Of a stretch of 64,000 nucleotides of DNA, positions 1 to 10,300 are shown one piece after another (positions within the stretch are counted from its first letter, which is position 1; each line of letters opens with the position of its first letter). Location of the stretch: positions 16,250,090 to 16,314,089 of the forward strand of contig NC_081149.1 of assembly GCF_958295425.1 (NCBI RefSeq), written 5' to 3'. This DNA comes from Solea solea (lineage: Eukaryota; Chordata; Actinopteri; Pleuronectiformes; Soleidae). The notes beneath the pieces were generated by a model, which saw only the letters and a list, made by a program, of their open reading frames with translations, made no database searches and was not told where the DNA came from. Made by a program: the position numbers and the translations under genes.

Positions 1-724
1 CAACAAAATAAACCATAACGTGAACCTTCTGCTGCACTTTTGCAGCCTATTACACAAGAAATGCAGACAGTTTGAAAATAATTTAACAGTGTTTTCCAAA
101 GAGGGCCTGCACTGAGTCTTTACCTGGTTTATATCTATAAATGAAAGACCAACACTTGTTCTTTGAGTCATTATAATTTCATGCTCATAGATGAGCAGTT
201 TACTTTTTAAAGAATTGTAAAAATATAGGTCAGTAAAAAAACTTGGGCCTGTTTTTTTCTTTCTTTCTTTTTTGTCCCTGATCTGTATTTTTTATAGTGT
301 GTCACTATTGTAAATAACTGAATGATGTCAGTCTGAGTAGAATGAAATGAGCGTTTCTTCAAATGTCCTTAAACGGGACATCCTTTCATCTCTCCCTGTC
401 TTTGGTATCGTCTTTTTTTTCCTCATGTAAATATTAAAACATTTTGTAAAGAAGACTAAAGTGTTCTCTTGTGATGCTGTCAGGTGCAGCAGAGTAACGG
501 AGTTTGTTATCTGATGTCTTGACAAAGGAAGGTAAGTTTCTTTCCAGTATCCTCAAATGTTCAGTTGGATGTTGTTCTTATTGGTTTAGACACAATTTGT
601 CACTTCACCGGAAAATGTGTTGCTAACCACCATGCCAAATTTGAATGATTAACATTGTCATTAAGTGTTTAAATTGGGTTTCAGTTAATTTAAAATTAAT
701 TTTCTGCTCTGAAGCACTGAGGGT

Positions 725-945
725 GTGTCTGCTGGAGGAGCCAAGAACACGTATGTGCTCTAGTGGGGACTAAAGCGGGCGAACACGGTTGTTTGTCGCA
801 GTGGTTGTACAGAACATGAATGTAAATGTTCTGGTATTAACCCACCTGTTCAACGAACATGTAGAGAAGCGACCTTCACTTTGCTTTGGTCCCCACTAAG
901 AAACATGCACTGTGTCAGGCAGAGCACAGCTTCTCCAGCTGACAC
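725..945. repeat. Imperfect inverted-repeat (foldback/MITE-like) element
   Basis: The left arm starts GTGTCTGCTGGAGGAGC (725) and includes AGTGGGGACTAAAGC (about 758-772). The right arm read on the minus strand gives GTGTCAGCTGGAGAAGC and AGTGGGGACCAAAGC in the same order. The arms therefore share two matched blocks separated by diverged sequence, over about 220 bp. This is the pattern of a degraded non-autonomous DNA transposon or foldback element. The family is not identified. Confidence 0.55.
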
Positions 946-1433
946 GTACACATGTAGAGAGATGCAACCTTTAAACCATTAGGTCGCAGGTTATTGACAT
1001 GTACACAAACACAGCACTGGTGTATCCACCGTCTTCTCTATCTCCATCTCTCCACTGCTGGTACTGGGGGTGTTTCTTTTTGATCTCCTCTATTTCATTT
1101 CCCCCTCATAAGGAATTTTAGATAAAGTGCCAGAACTTTTCTGCATGTTTTTGCATCCGGGGGAGAAGCTTTTGCAAGACAAACACTTCTCAGCCAGCTA
1201 GAAAAAAACAAAGGCACTTGTGTAGGAGCAGGTGCATTTACTCGCTAGAGGTGCAGCCATGGTTGAATCATTGAACCGTATTTTTAGACACGCCTAAAAC
1301 ATCCTCAATAGAACACTGGAGAGGAAGAGTTTTCAGTCTTTTCTTCATGTTCTCTAGCCTTTTTTGTCTGACATATATAATGTGTGACGAGGAGAAACTC
1401 TACATTTGCTTACATGATCTTTTTTTAAACAAA

Positions 1434-1439
1434 AATAAA
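1434..1439 (+). promoter_or_regulatory. Candidate polyadenylation signal AATAAA, plus strand
   Basis: A canonical AATAAA lies at the end of the unique-looking left segment and is followed within 35 bp by an A-rich run. It would suit the 3' end of a plus-strand transcript convergent with rai1. A hexamer alone is weak evidence. Confidence 0.3.
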
Positions 1440-1497
1440 ATTTTCTGATTGAAATAGTTGCTAAAAATTAAAAAAAAAAAAAACACTTAACAATACT

Positions 1498-1875
1498 TAA
1501 AGGAATACTTCACCAATTTGCATTTAGCTTTGTATTACTAGAATAGGGGTAGTATTTTTGAAAGATTGTGCTTACCAACCTCAGTTTCCCCTGAGTTGAG
1601 AGATATCTTGTTAGCATAACTGTTAGCAAAGATGGCGGACATTGTTTACATTCTGGGAATGAGGTCCCGCCCCCCTACGAGCGGGTCTAAAAAGTGCGGA
1701 ATTAGCGTTGCAGTTTCAAGGCTCGGACCAAATGTCACTGGTGGGCACGTAACAAAGAAAAGAATGAAGATATTTCTCAACTCAGGGGAAACTGAGGTTG
1801 GGAAGCACCATTTTTCATAAATTCTACCCCTATTCTAGTAATACAAAGCTAATTGCACACTGGTGAAGTATTCAC
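1498..1875. mobile_element. MITE with about 140-bp terminal inverted repeats
   Basis: The first ~140 bases (from GGAATACTTCACCA) are repeated in inverted orientation at the far end, which reads GTGAATACTTCACCA on the minus strand. The arms match closely through TTAGCTTTGTATTACTAG and through CCTCAGTTTCCCCTGAGTTG. A central spacer of about 100 bp holds an AAGATGGCGGACATTG segment. Total length is about 380 bp, and no transposase can be encoded. The left end abuts TTAA (1498-1501 region); the right flank is degenerate, so the target duplication is unproven. This is a non-autonomous DNA transposon sitting between rai1 and its left neighbour. Confidence 0.85.
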
Positions 1876-2239
1876 ATAATTGTCTTTGTAAGGCCAAAGA
1901 GTAATGATGGTAAATGTGACTTTTAGTTGACTCCGTTTTAAATGGTTCAACCTTTTGGAGGAGTAGTGTTGGTCCCGCATCAATCTAGGAAATGTTCCGA
2001 TCCAAACGGTGTCTCCTGTGTGTCGGGGAGTGTCGGTGTATGTTCAGTGAAGATAAAAAGAGCAGGCACTGGGTCAGAGCAGCATTGAAAGGTGCTGGTA
2101 TATTTAACATTGGCGTTACAAAAAACATTTCAAACAAAGTGATGCTGTGTCATCAATTCCAAACAAGTAGACATGAAAATCAATAGAACGGCATGCTCCA
2201 ACTCAAGTGACATTCCCAAAAGATGTCGTTCATTTTTTT

Positions 2240-3705
2240 TTTTCATCAATGGATTCTTTTAATAACATTTTTTATAAGCAATAACATATTCCATTTTATA
2301 GAAAATAAACATCTCTAGGAAATACTATACACAGTTATATTAGTACATCACATCTTACATTTAAACAGCATCAAATACTTATATACACCATTAAATAATG
2401 AGCTTTCATAAAAGAGAAGGTTTGGTGTGGAGTGTTTGCACTTTCTTTTATGTTCTAATACTTAAATATGTCTCCTTTGTGTTGGTACATAGCATGTCAG
2501 AGTGAGAGAGGCTACATTTGAGATACACAAACGTGGTGTGCGATGGCATCTTTCTGCACAGCTGTGGCGGGTGAAATCATTTTTACATCATGGCAATGTT
2601 TAACAGTAGTACTTTGGAACTGTACATATGAAGTGAGCTGACCTGACTCCCAGCTGGACCCTTGGAGCCCTGATCTGCAACCTGTCGAGTGAGGATGGCG
2701 GTCGTCTACTGTACATACTGAATGTGCACACAGTTCAACTGATTCTTCAAACTGGGGTTTGTTTGTTTTTTCTCTTCCTTTTTTTTTTTTTTTTTCTTAA
2801 ATTCTCTGAATAACACAAAGCCTGCACTGAGGGTGATGAAATGGTCATAATGCACATCAAAATACATCTCTGAAGGTAAAGAGCATCATATTAAAATACT
2901 GCGTCCGTTTTTCTTCGATATTTAGAACCTGTAAAGCACATCATCATCATGTACAGTTTCCTTTTTTGTCTCGTTTTGTCTCTTGTTTTAAACACACATT
3001 GAGATAGTACAGTGGACCAGTGGTTGGCTGCTGGCTTCTTTTTTTTTTTTTTTTTCTCTCTTTTTCTTTTTTTTTTGAGATGTGGGACATTTTTGAATGT
3101 ACCTGTGCACGAGATGCACTTCTCCACTCACTCACTCACACAGACACACACTGATGATGAGACCGTGGAATGACGAGTTAATGATTATCACACTTGCACA
3201 CACAGATGTGCCTCTTGGCCAGACAAGGTGGCTCGAGGGATGCAGTTATCCAATCGGTGTCCACCAGGTGTCTCAATATGATAGCACGCCATTAAACGGC
3301 AGAACACACACACATATACACACACACACAGATTCCTCACTCTGCATTTCAAACAGCCCCCCCCCCCCCTTGCCCTGGGCCCCACAGGCACACAGTCTCT
3401 AAAGCGCAAGCTGTCCTGTTAAACACCGCCACTGCCTTCCAGTGAGGTTCTCAGTGGAGAAAATGTGTTTCCAGACCGGGTTCAGGGAGTAGCCATTCCC
3501 TGTGGAGCTTTTTTTCCCAGGGGCTGTATTGCTCCGAGCTTCACCTCGGCGCAGCCTTTTACCTTCCTCCAGCCCCAACATGCCTGCCAATGATCAGTCA
3601 TCACCATGTCTATTTTTTAGGTATAGGTGGCTGTCAGAACAGCATTTTCCTTTTGCCTTGGTACTTGTCTGGCTGAGAGGAGGTGTTGTGATACACTGGA
3701 ATATC
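2240..3705 (-). other. rai1: rai1 3' untranslated region
   Basis: This is the stretch after the inferred stop codon (3706-3708), read on the minus strand. It ends with ATTAAA on the minus strand (2258-2263), about 20 bases before a minus-strand A-run that could mark or follow the cleavage site. The last ~700 bases (2250-2950) are unique, AT-rich and lack repeats, as expected of a conserved vertebrate 3' UTR. The upstream part contains A-runs (minus strand) at 3039-3076 and a short CA tract at 3305-3331. The length of about 1.47 kb is normal for a vertebrate gene of this type. Confidence 0.6.
2258..2263 (-). promoter_or_regulatory. rai1 polyadenylation signal (ATTAAA)
   Basis: The plus-strand TTTAAT reads ATTAAA on the minus strand. 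It lies at the distal end of the unique AT-rich 3' UTR, with no AATAAA seen between it and the stop codon. ATTAAA is the commonest variant of the vertebrate poly(A) hexamer. Confidence 0.5.
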
Positions 3706-3714
3706 TTACAGGCC
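3706..3714 (-). CDS. rai1: rai1 terminal coding exon (last two codons and stop)
   Basis: On the minus strand a textbook acceptor, TTTCCCCTCCTCAACAG, ends at 3715 and is followed by GGC CTG TAA. The preceding exon ends on a full codon (CCT AAA CAT GAG), so the join gives ...CPKHE-GL-stop. Mammalian RAI1 likewise ends a few residues after CPKHK, with the stop in a short coding part of the last exon, so position and phase both fit. Only nine coding bases support the call, so another acceptor in the 2-kb intron cannot be excluded. Confidence 0.6.
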   Translation of the reverse strand, partial: GL

Positions 3715-4517
3715 CTGTTGAGGAGGGGAAAGGAGGTCAAAATACAGATGACAAGCACACAGAGAGGACGGAAAGCAGTCGAATGTCCTTTATGTTAGCT
3801 GTGTAAAGTAACGAGTAACAGAAAGGATGGACAGCGTTAATTGTCCAGGTAAACCACAGATGGTAGTGCCTCACGTGCAGATGTGCCACTGTATGTATAT
3901 GTGCTGTCTTTTTTTTTTCTTCCTGCAAATGTGTAAGAGGCTTTCTGTGCAGTTCTGCAGAGAGCAGACATGAAAGCGAGTAGTGAGCAGGAGTGGGGAG
4001 ATGGATGCATCTGGCCAGTGAACCAGCTCTAGTGTGAAAGACACAGCAGGAACGCCTACTAATTGTGCTGCTGCTGCTGGTGGAATGCCTTCTTTTCCCT
4101 TATCCTCATCTGCAGCCTCCGAGTATCGCTCGCTCCCTCTCTGTCTTTCTCTGAACTGTCAGTTACCCATCCTTATGCACTGGACTTAGACCAGCAGCTT
4201 TGCTCCATGTCTTTTATCTCTCTGTCCTTCTCTCGCTGCCTCTCTATTCCCTTCTGTTTCACCCTCTTTGAAGTTCCCCTCCCTCTCTCACTCCCCCTCT
4301 TTCTGTTTACCTCCCTGGAGTAACTCATTTGTTTACGCCTTCAGTCTCACTTGTTTTCTCTCTACTTCTCCATCACGCAGTGTGTCCTCCTCTCTCTTTG
4401 CCCTTCTTCTCTATTTTCTATCTTTCTTTTATTATGTCATCCTCTGATGTAACTGCCACCATTTGCCTTTTGTTCCCACCTAGTTCTGTCTGAATACTGT
4501 TTTTCCTCTCCCCACTG

Positions 4518-4555
<38 letters not shown>

Positions 4556-4984
4556 CTCTCTCTCCCACTCTCTCTCCCACTTATGTGTACACAGTCGAGC
4601 TAACAGGTAACCTGTTCATGAACCAGCATGGACACACTAAAGCACATACGTGTGCCTGCAAATTCATTGTGTGTGCTCCAGCCCTGAAACCAAGTTAACA
4701 CAAGCAGAGGGAACATTTATTTCATGGGTGGGGTGGTCGCATGCTTGTGTGTGTGTGTGTGTGTGTGCCTCTTCCTTTTGATTAGGCTGCTCAGCATAAA
4801 ATTGGCACGGCACAGACCGGCACACATAGACCTTCAAGATCCCTCAGCTGATGACAGCTCTGCCTCAGCCCACTAACAACAATCTCTCTGTTTGTCTTGC
4901 GCTCCTTTCCTCACACTTTATTTTTGCTACTCGGATGTGCGGTGTGTTGGGTTAGGGTGAAGAGGAACAGAAAGAAGAGAGCAG

Positions 4985-5026
<42 letters not shown>

Positions 5027-5683
5027 TGAAAATGGAAAAGGGAGCTCACAGGAGATCAGAGGTGAACAGAGTGAGAGACGGAGAGAGCTGCAACAGCAGG
5101 GGAGCGTGGGGAAAATACGGGGAACGGGGAAGAGGAAGGAGATAATAACGAGTAAAAGGGAAAAAAAGGATGGAGAGATCATGTGGGGATGACGCCAGGC
5201 AGTAATGGTGGGTGGGGTGTTTTGATCAAGAGCCAGCTTTTCATCCCTGTCAGTCTGCACTGAGGAGAACAGAAAGGGAAGACGGAGGGAGAGAGATGCA
5301 GGGGGGGAGGCTACTGCCACTGCTGCCTCACTGCACTGCTGCTCCCTGCTGAATGTCAGCATCTCTCCCTCTCTTCTCCCCCAATCCCTCATCTGCATTT
5401 GACCTTCCTCTCACTGCTGCAGTGCATATTTACCACCAGCAGATGGCATCTGTTTTACAGGGAATCTGACAGTGGAGTGGACTATTGATATTAAGAAGAA
5501 AATAAAAGGATGCCATGGGGAGGGGAAGGGAAGAAACACACTGGTTCCTAAACAGAGGTTGTACTATAAGTGTCGTGGGTACATTCATTCAGATGTGCTA
5601 CTAACTAAACGTGAGACACACTTGTTATTAGGTAACAAGTTACTTTAAGTGATTGAAATTGTGATATTTTGTTATTTTCTTAC
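3715..5683 (-). other. rai1 last intron
   Basis: This 1.97-kb intron runs between the donor after CATGAG (GTAAGA at 5683-5678, minus strand) and the acceptor at 3715-3716. It contains pyrimidine-rich sequence (4060-4560), a (TC)n tract at 4521-4580, a (GT)n tract at 4747-4767 and a (GA)n tract at 4990-5023. The open frames at 4063-4323 and 4952-5398 come from these simple tracts. No other gene is seen. Confidence 0.55.
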
Positions 5684-5733
5684 CTCATGTTTAGGACATT
5701 TGATGGAGAAGTCATCCTCATGGAATGTGCAGC
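5684..5733 (-). CDS. rai1: rai1 exon encoding the end of the ePHD finger
   Basis: This 50-base exon is flanked by CTGCCTATAG (acceptor, minus strand) and GTAAGA (donor). With one base carried over from the previous exon it encodes GCTFHEDDFSIKCPKHE. This lines up residue for residue with the RAI1 C-terminus (pattern GCxFxEExFSxKCPKHK) and supplies the final zinc ligands of the PHD module: the Cys of GC and the Cys-x2-His of CPKH. The phase (2 bases, then 16 full codons) agrees with both neighbouring exons. The exon is too short to appear as an open frame, and the match to the family's last motif is unambiguous. Confidence 0.9.
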
Positions 5734-6983
5734 CTATAGGCAGAGAAGAGAGGAGGCAAAAAAATAAATAAAAAGGAGGCAATAAGCTTAAATGTCACGG
5801 ACAGACAATAATGAATGGAACATATAGAATTAGGAAGATGCTCACAGCCACCTGCCACAGCCACCCTCGGAAAATGAAAATCGTGCAAGAAAGGAGGCAG
5901 AGAGAGAGAGAGAGAGAGAGAAGGGCAACAGAGGAAAGGAAGAGACTGAGTGGATGAGTTGTGATGCAGGCAGGCAGGCAGTCAGATATGGCTGGTGCAC
6001 TCAGCAGGATTAAAAAGGGCCTCGCTCTGCTCCCTGTGCTGGCTCGGCAGACGTGGCAGGCCTTCTAATCCTCACACTGTACCTCCTTGGCATGAGGTAA
6101 TGTGAGGGGACGCCACACAACACATGTGCTGACACACAGACACTCACTTGTATTGACAAGAGAAACCAAGGATGCGCATGCACACACATACACACACACG
6201 CATTTGTGCAGCTGTTCTTGTTAGGACTGCACTGACTTTCATTCATCTGGACTGCCCAACCAAAACATGATCCCTGACTCTAACCATCACCAGTTAATGC
6301 CTGACACTAGCCTTCACCTTTCCACAATTCACACCTTAATCCTAATTTAAATCAGAGACGCAGCAATGATGTTCTGCTTTGTTAGGATCAGGCTTTGGTC
6401 CTCATGAGGATTTACGGTCCTGACAAGGACAGTATTTAGTATTTAGTAGAAAAGGTGCTACACACGCACACACACACTGTAATGACGAGAACATAAGCAT
6501 CACGGCTGAAAGCCACACATGGGGATGTATTCAGGCAAGAAGGCAGACACATACATGCACATTCAGTCCCCAGACAGCAGAATGGATGAATGGAGCCACA
6601 GGGGTTGTGGTCAATAATGCACACATATGCTCTCTTCTCCCTCTGTCTTTTTCCTCTCTCCCTCTTGTACACTCCAGGGTCCCACTTCCCTCTCATCATC
6701 CTCTTTATTCAAAGCGCCCTCCCTCTTTCCCTCCCCTTTACACTCAATAGCTTTACTTCTTGATGTGTTTTCCTTCTCTCATTTTACCCACATTCACTTT
6801 CCTGCCCTATCTTTCTTTTTTCTACTTTTTCACCTACCTAGCTACCTACCTACCTGCCATAGGCTTCCCTACTGCCCTCTCAACCCCCGTTCAATTTTCC
6901 CATCCCCAATTGCCCTCCTAAATCCTCCTCATTTTACTTTTCATCCCTCATTGCGCTCTTCCTGTCTTGCTGTGGTCTCTTAC
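5734..6983 (-). other. rai1 intron holding a CA-flanked repeat copy
   Basis: This 1.25-kb intron lies between the two small ePHD exons. Contents: a (GA)n tract at 5899-5922, a CA-flanked interspersed repeat (about 6200-6465, annotated separately) and pyrimidine-rich sequence from 6640 to 6960. The pyrimidine-rich stretch makes a spurious plus-strand frame at 6627-7043. No separate gene is seen. Confidence 0.7.
6200..6465 (+). repeat. CA-flanked interspersed repeat, family A
   Basis: It starts with GTGCAGCTGTTCTTGTTAGG and has a core rich in TAACC/CCTAA-like words (TCTAACCATCACCAGTTAATGC). It ends with a TTTGGTCCTCATGAGGAT / GGTCCTGACAAGG motif and is followed by a CA tract. The same order of blocks recurs at 49602-49890 and 56300-56531 on the plus strand, at 26634-26755 in part, and on the minus strand near 19905-20070 and 52795-52940. 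Several copies lie next to CA microsatellites. No coding capacity; family name unknown to me. Confidence 0.7.
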
Positions 6984-7077
6984 CTATCTCTTTGGCGCAG
7001 ACATAATGGTATTTATGAGAGCAGCCTCTCCAACAGCAGCTAAGGGACGCCCCCACAGTCTGGCACTTGTAGCAGCT
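6984..7077 (-). CDS. rai1: rai1 exon encoding the central PHD zinc ligands
   Basis: This 94-base exon is bounded by the acceptor TAACACCAG and the donor GTAAGAG (minus strand). It encodes SCYKCQTVGASLSCC, then WRGCSHKYHYVCAKEI, plus one base. This matches the RAI1/TCF20 ePHD block (CSSCQxAGATIGC, then GCxxxYHYPCA) with the Cys-x2-Cys, the Cys-Cys pair, the GC and the HYxC ligands in place. The preceding exon ends on a full codon (GCG), and the single leftover base joins GC of the next exon to make Gly, so all phases agree. Relative to mammals the hydrophobic ATIG is ASLS and the Pro of YHYPC is Val. All Cys/His ligands are kept. Confidence 0.9.
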
Positions 7078-7314
7078 CTGGTGTTAGGCAGGCAGACGGA
7101 CATATGGACCAGGACCAATAAAGACACAAATAAAGTGACCAATAGAGGCACACAGGGGCGGAGAGAGAAAACAGAGAAAAAAAAAAAAATCAAAAGTTAA
7201 CAACAAAATTCTCATAGCAGCTGCTCAGATTCTGAAAGTGACGTTACACAGTATCTCTCTTAACATATGGATACACATATCTCAGAAAAGTACAAGTAGT
7301 AATTGTTAGTGTAC

Positions 7315-10300
7315 CGCTTGGGTTGAGTTGTCCACAGCCTCCTTCAGTCCATAAAGCCTCCCAGCTACCATAATTACCCCCTTGGTCCAGACGGCACAGT
7401 TTTCATGGGCCCAGTGCTCCTTCGCCTCTGCCTCTGCTTGTAGCCTTTGGAACATGCTGTCGCTTCCTTCTTGGTCACTCAAGGCTCTTGAGCTGATGGC
7501 CTGAAGCTGCTTCATCCTTCTGAACCTCTCACGCAGGGTTAATTTCCGTGAACCACCCTCCCGTCCCGTTCTCTCTGGTCTTTCTGGCCGCCAGTAGTGC
7601 CAGTGATGATTCCTTCTACTGCTTTCCTCTTGCGAGGGTGCCTCTGTGTTGCCTTCCTTTTCTGTGATGCTCTCGCCATTGTTTTCTGAGGAGCCACCTG
7701 GCTTTTCATCACCTTCACTGCTCTTCTCTGACTCTTCCCTGAGGGATTTTGTGTGCTCTGACATCAAAATCTTCCGTGGAACACCATCTTCTGTGTAGTA
7801 GGGTCCACACAAATCACCTAGGTCTCTGTAATTTGCTGGTTGTCCACACAAGCAGCATGTAAGACACTTCCCAATTAGGTTTTTATTCACCAAGGGTCCC
7901 TGTAGCATTGCAGCAGTATGTGGTACTATTTTTGCAACTGTGAAAGGGTTCTTCATTCTGAGTATGCCCTTTTTTCTTCGTCTCTGAAATATTACTGCGT
8001 CCTCAGGCTTGTTGACTATGGCACACCAAGAGGAAAAATCTCTGGAGTTGTTGATCCGTACATAAGGACAGAAAGACAGTTTAGAATTTTGATGTACCAG
8101 TCTGCGCCTGATTCTTTTTACAGCAATGGTCTCAGTCTGCTGCTCTGTTATCGTTACTATCGGACCAACATAACACGTCTCCTGTTTTTCCTCATTTTCT
8201 CCTTCCATCTGTTCTGTTTCCTCTTTTTCTCTCTCTTCTTTTTCAGCCTGTTCACACCCTGCAGCCCTTACAACTGCCTCAATAACCTCCATGGCATCTT
8301 TCATCCCAGGTTTTGGCCCAGGCTTTTTGTGGACCTTCACTGGCATGCCAGGAATCGGCTCAGATGAGGATTTGCCTCTTTTTCGTTTGGTTGGGATCGC
8401 TGATGGTTTCCTGCCTCTCCTAGGCTTCTGGAGGAGATCTGTGCTGGGAATATTGAAGCTTTCTGGGATCTCATCTTGGCTGATTGGTACCGGTAATGTG
8501 GACTCAGTAAGACATATCTTCTCTTCTACACTCTCCTGTTGTTGTTCTGTGGTTTCAGTATTTGTCTCTTCAACTGGCCCTGTTTCTTCTAGAGGAACTT
8601 GGCCTTTTCTTTTCTTCCTCCTCTGTTTTAGGTGCATCTCATGGTTGTTTTTAATGGCCCTCTGCTTGGCTAGCCTTGGTGTTGTAACTATGAGGCTCCC
8701 TGCTTCCAAGGCTACTATAGATGCATCTGTACTCTCCACCATAGCCCACCTCTTCCTTTTAGTTCTGGATGACTTAGTGATAGCACTGGAAACATCTTCT
8801 GAGCCATGAGGTACACATTCTCCTGGAGCCCTGACTTCATCTGAGACATCGACACAGCTCCAAGCGTTGCCAGTGTCATGTTGTCTGTCTAGTTTACAGT
8901 TTTTCTGTCTTGTATATGTATCGTCATTATTTACAATGTCTTTTTCCACCCCTCGTCTCGTCTCATCTGATGTTGATGTTACTTGACTCAGCTCATGCTT
9001 TCCGTCTTCTTGTGTCTCCTCTTTTCTCTCCTGTTGTTTTGCTTCTTCTTCTCTGGACTCTATGCTTTTCACTTCTTCTGTCATCTCAGTGCTGTTTAAA
9101 AGTACAGTTGTCTCACTGTCCTTTAAGGTGTGTTGAGACAAAGCCTTGGTTGAAACATCATCAGTTAGATGACTCTCTGTTTGTGGAATTGGAATGTGTT
9201 TCTTTGAGCTTGGGGATGTAATTTTCTGTACCATGGCTTCATATTTCTGTCCCCTGCCTTTTCTTGGTGGGAGAACTTTTGTTTTAGTCGGACACTGCGG
9301 TGGTACCACAGGCACATCAATAGTGATGTCAGTTTCACTCAAGTTAGGAGGGGTGTCTTTGGTTGAGGGAGTGACCACAGAAGCTTTCTTGGGTGGCCCA
9401 CGCTTTTTTCTAGGACCACGGACAGCATTTCCTTTAGGTGTAGAGACATCCTGTTCCAACAGCTGGGGCTGAAGTCGTACAGGTTTTGATTTGGGCTTTG
9501 GACCCCTCTTTTTCTTTACTGGTAGAGTGGTAAGTTCAGGACTAGGCTTCCGTTTTAGTGGGAGCTTTGTGTTTTCTTCAGATTGTTCAATGGGGACTGG
9601 TGAGGCAAGTGGCACAGGTCGGTCTGCTGAAACATCTGTGGCTTTGACTGTGTTAAGAAGAGGAGTATGTGTTTGTTCCACAGTAAAAAACTCTTCTACT
9701 TTTGGACAAACATCACTAGATTTCATTTCTGTTAGTGTCTGGGTTAGGATATCTTCTCCTTTGACTTTTTCCTTTTCTTTTGACAGTTTTTCTTGCGAGG
9801 GTTTTCTGGATCTTAAGACCATATTTTTACTTTCCTTCTCTGATTCCTTTACCTCACAGTTTGCTTGTTTCTCCTCCTGGTTTACTGCCTTCACATTCTG
9901 ATTTACTTGCGATATTGTAACTTTTAAGCTCTTTTTGCCTCTGCTTTGCAGTCCTGTCAAAATTTGAGTGGTTTCTTCATGTTGTACCTGTTTCATTTTC
10001 GAAACTGAGCCTTTGGGACGACCTACTGGAGCCTTAATAAGTGCAGTATCAGTAGTGGGCAACATATCTATAGGTTTAGGTCCAGGCTTAGGTGCTGATT
10101 TTGGACCTGGCTTTATAATTGGTTTCGGTCCAGGTTTTGGCCCAGGTTTTAAGCCTGGTTTCGGTCCGGGTTTTCGTTTCACAGGAGTCTCAATTTTCGG
10201 TGGCAGGTCCTCTTCATTTGGCACAGGCTTTGGCCCTGGTTTGGGACCTAGTTTAGGTCCAGGTTTTGGCCCAGGCTTTGGTCCAGCCTTAAGCCCAGGT

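Larger units (their letters stand above)
1..1497. other. Non-coding stretch, possible 3' UTR or intergenic DNA of an unseen left-hand gene
   Basis: No open frame here looks like protein. The text is AT-rich, unique-looking DNA of the kind seen in vertebrate 3' UTRs, and it ends in a plus-strand AATAAA (1434-1439) followed by an A-rich run. It faces the 3' end of rai1, so a convergent plus-strand gene would fit. In mammals SREBF1 is tail-to-tail with RAI1, which makes srebf1 the obvious suspect, but no srebf1 coding sequence is visible and this remains inference. A short inverted-repeat element lies inside it at 725-945. Confidence 0.35.

Noticed and set aside
1..1497. Calling the left segment srebf1 outright
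   Set aside because: Gene order in mammals suggests it, but no srebf1 coding residue is visible in the window.
4952..5398. 148-residue minus-strand frame in the last rai1 intron
   Set aside because: It consists largely of a (GA)n tract read as SLSLSL and lies inside an intron.
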